The position numbers and the translations under genes are program-made. The notes below the pieces were generated by a model. That model worked only from the letters and a program-made list of their open reading frames with translations. It was not told where the DNA came from and did no database searches. This document shows, piece after piece, positions 14,326 through 15,520 of a stretch of DNA of 15,520 nucleotides (position 1 is its first letter; every line of letters begins with the position of its first letter). Source of the stretch: Lachnospiraceae bacterium (GTDB lineage: Bacteria > Bacillota_A > Clostridia > Lachnospirales > Lachnospiraceae); assembly GCA_024684065.1 (NCBI GenBank), contig JAIKXO010000142.1, positions 1 to 15,520 on the forward strand. The letters are read 5' to 3'.

Positions 14326-14337
14326 ATGTCCGGAAGG

Positions 14338-14425
14338 AACGGACCGGCGCAGCAGGGCTGATGGCCAAAAACAGATGCCAAAAGCTGTCCTGATTGAAAC
14401 GGACCGGCGCAGCAGGGCTGATGGC
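14338..14425 (+). repeat. 28-bp direct repeat with 60-bp period, carrying the CGGCGCAG motif
   Basis: Two identical 28-bp copies (14338-14365 and 14398-14425) begin AACGGACCGGCGCAGCAGGG and end in CTGATGGC. Each contains GGCGCAG preceded by a short GTCC(G)/(C)GGAC hairpin (14329-14345 for the first), which relates them loosely to the structured element family. They occupy the 204-bp gap between the nuclease-ATPase gene and the hydrolase gene. Neither copy is followed by a start codon with a recognisable gene. Confidence 0.8.
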
Positions 14426-14469
14426 GATTGCCGCAGGCTGTACCGGATATTTCAGGGTAATAAAAACCT

Positions 14470-14475
14470 TATAAT
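14470..14475 (+). promoter_or_regulatory. Possible -10 box of the hydrolase gene
   Basis: A perfect TATAAT (14470-14475) stands in an AT-rich pocket between two GC-rich repeat regions, 54 nt before the start codon. No convincing -35 is present at 16-18 nt upstream, so the promoter call is weak. Confidence 0.3.
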
Positions 14476-14488
14476 AATAGAAATGATT

Positions 14489-14513
14489 CGAACTGCTTTG
14501 TAGATCGGGGCAG
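14489..14513 (+). repeat. Structured intergenic element, minimal form, copy 4
   Basis: Arm CGAACTGC (14489-14496), loop TTT, arm GTAGATCG (14500-14507), with one A-A mismatch and one G-T pair, followed directly by GGGCAG (14508-14513). It lacks the upstream palindrome. It ends 16 nt before the ATG at 14530, with AAGGAGG in between, matching the placement of copy 1. Confidence 0.5.
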
Positions 14514-14529
14514 TCAGAAGGAGGCATAT

Positions 14530-15315
14530 ATGGATAAATACTACGAGACAGGAACAATGGCCCTTTGGTGGCTCGGACAGATGGGGCTTATGATAAAGGC
14601 GGGAGACACGACGGTCTGCATAGATTATTATGCAGCCCCTGATGAATCAAGGCTGACAAAACCGCCGATCCCCGCAGAGGAGCTGAAAGGGATCGATGCC
14701 TTTTTAGGCACTCACGATCATCTTGATCATATAGACCATGTTTCCTGGAGAATATGGGCAGAGACGAATCCAGACGCGAAATTTATTTTTCCGAGGAAGC
14801 ATGCCGACGCGGTCCTTGCCGACGGCGTTTCTGTTAATAATGCGGCAGGCTTAAATGACGGCGAAAGCATTCAGGTCGGTGAAATAACTGTTCATGCCAT
14901 AGCCGCGTCTCATGAGTTTCTGGATAAGGATCCTGAAACGGGACTGTATCCTTATTTACAGTATATTATAGAAGGAAACGGCATAAGGATACATCATGCC
15001 GGCGACACAGTGAGATATGAAGGAATGATGCCGAGGTTAAAGGAGTTTGGGCGCTTTGACGCAGAGCTCCTGCCTATCAATGGCCGTGATGCAAAGAGAT
15101 ACCGTTCGGACTGCATAGGCAACATGACCTATCAGGAAGCGGCTGATCTTGCGGGGGAAGTCCATCCGGGAATGGTAATCCCCGGACATTGGGATATGTT
15201 TGCCCATAACTGCGCGGATCCTTATGCTTTCGCGGATTACCTGGATGCGAAATATCCCGGAAAGATCGAGTGCAGAATACCGAAAGTCATGGAAAAGATC
15301 ATGATAGGGAAATGA
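14530..15315 (+). CDS. UlaG-like metallo-beta-lactamase-fold hydrolase
   Basis: A 261-residue cytoplasmic metal-dependent hydrolase. The fold is shown by THDHLDH (61-67: His62, His64, Asp66, His67), a further His128 in ASHEF, HAGDT with Asp159, PINGRDAKR (182-190) and the late GHWDMFAHNCADP with His220. The NGRD and GHWDMF motifs are characteristic of the UlaG (L-ascorbate-6-phosphate lactonase) branch. No ulaA-F transport or isomerase genes are nearby, so ascorbate metabolism is not supported by context and a different phosphoester or lactone substrate is possible. AAGGAGG (14518-14524) lies 5 nt upstream of the ATG. A terminator overlaps the stop codon, so the gene ends its transcription unit. 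Confidence 0.88.
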   Translation: MDKYYETGTMALWWLGQMGLMIKAGDTTVCIDYYAAPDESRLTKPPIPAEELKGIDAFLGTHDHLDHIDHVSWRIWAETNPDAKFIFPRKHADAVLADGVSVNNAAGLNDGESIQVGEITVHAIAASHEFLDKDPETGLYPYLQYIIEGNGIRIHHAGDTVRYEGMMPRLKEFGRFDAELLPINGRDAKRYRSDCIGNMTYQEAADLAGEVHPGMVIPGHWDMFAHNCADPYAFADYLDAKYPGKIECRIPKVMEKIMIGK

Positions 15316-15338
15316 TCCGGGGAAGGTATCGTTTTTTT
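15310..15338 (+). terminator. Intrinsic terminator of the hydrolase gene
   Basis: A stem formed by AAATGATCC (15310-15318) and GG-ATC-G-TTT (15325-15334), with a bulged T at 15327 and a GGGGAA loop, overlaps the TGA stop codon and runs into T7 (15332-15338). The stem is weak at its base but the T-tract is good. Confidence 0.5.
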
Positions 15339-15350
15339 ATTGAAGATCGG

Positions 15351-15476
15351 CCGGAGGGCGCATCCCCCGGTGAAATAACATGATGTGAGGGTCAAAAGTG
15401 ATATCAGGCGTGGTTCCGTGCTTTGCACTTCCACCACGCTCCCCAATATTCGCAATCCGTGGGGCCCCCTCCCCAC
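15351..15476. other. Cluster of three hairpins in the right-edge intergenic region
   Basis: Hairpin 1 is at 15351-15370 (CCGG-GGG against TCC-CCGG, about 7 bp with one mismatch). Hairpin 2 is at 15408-15439: GCGTGGT pairs with ACCACGC, and an inner GTGC/GCAC closes a TTT loop. Hairpin 3 is at 15459-15476 (GTGGGG/CCCCAC). The density suggests a repeat element or structured RNA rather than plain spacer. Base composition is more G/C-rich than the nearby genes. Confidence 0.4.
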
Positions 15477-15520
15477 TTCTTGCTCATATTGTGGCGGGTC
15501 ATAAAACCTTTCACCCACTG
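15404..15520 (-). CDS. Possible 3' end of a small Trp/Cys-rich reading frame (partial)
   Basis: Read on the minus strand from the window edge, 38 codons are open and end in TGA (15406-15404). The C-terminal part reads CEYWGAWWKCKARNHA, with four Trp and two Cys in the last 23 residues. It may be the tail of a gene lying beyond the edge, or chance coding across the hairpin cluster. I do not recognise the family and there is no independent support. Confidence 0.2.
   Translation of the reverse strand, partial: QWVKGFMTRHNMSKKWGGGPTDCEYWGAWWKCKARNHA

Noticed and set aside
14338..14425. CRISPR array
   Set aside because: Only two 28-bp repeats with one 32-bp spacer and no cas genes; the repeat contains the GGCGCAG motif also found singly elsewhere.
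14530..15315. Ascorbate utilisation (ula) operon
   Set aside because: The hydrolase is UlaG-like, but no phosphotransferase, isomerase or epimerase genes are adjacent.

Overview
The window looks like a chromosomal segment of a Gram-positive anaerobe of the Firmicutes, most likely a Lachnospiraceae member. The evidence is moderate G+C with AGGAGG-type ribosome binding sites, two Gram-positive style lipoproteins, a secreted acetolactate decarboxylase, a lysyl-tRNA synthetase of class I with a fused tRNA-binding domain, and large one-component signalling proteins. The taxonomic guess is an inference. No insertion sequence, integrase, phage gene or CRISPR array is visible.

Layout. A lipoprotein gene (180-1148) has its own promoter and ends in a perfect 16-bp hairpin. 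After a leader that carries a 60-bp tandem repeat comes a probable operon (1421-5766): class I LysRS fused to a Trbp111/EMAP-type domain, an ABCG-type ATPase fused to a small membrane domain, and its ABC-2 permease partner. Two exported-protein genes follow, a lipoprotein (5845-6501) and a secreted alpha-acetolactate decarboxylase (6675-7628). Each is preceded by a copy of the same structured repeat. A 703-bp stretch without protein genes (7629-8331) holds a minus-strand tRNA-Val(GAC), a bidirectional terminator, and several strong hairpins that may form a structured 5' leader.

The second half is a signalling cluster (8332-14325) on the plus strand. It comprises a FIST / degenerate GGDEF / EAL protein that should degrade cyclic di-GMP, a cytoplasmic protein with a periplasmic-binding-protein-like sensor domain and a GAF-like tail but no recognisable output domain, and a protein combining a nuclease-like domain with a P-loop ATPase. 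A UlaG-like metallo-beta-lactamase-fold hydrolase (14530-15315) with a terminator closes the annotated genes. The right edge contains more hairpins and the possible 3' end of a small minus-strand reading frame.

The most unusual signal is a dispersed structured element. It is a 7-8 bp hairpin with a 3-nt loop, closed by CG, followed directly by GCGCAG or GGGCAG. It has four recognisable copies plus partial copies. In several cases the GSGCAG ends 13-16 nt upstream of a start codon, just before the Shine-Dalgarno sequence. Stem sequences differ between copies while pairing is largely kept, which suggests selection on RNA structure.
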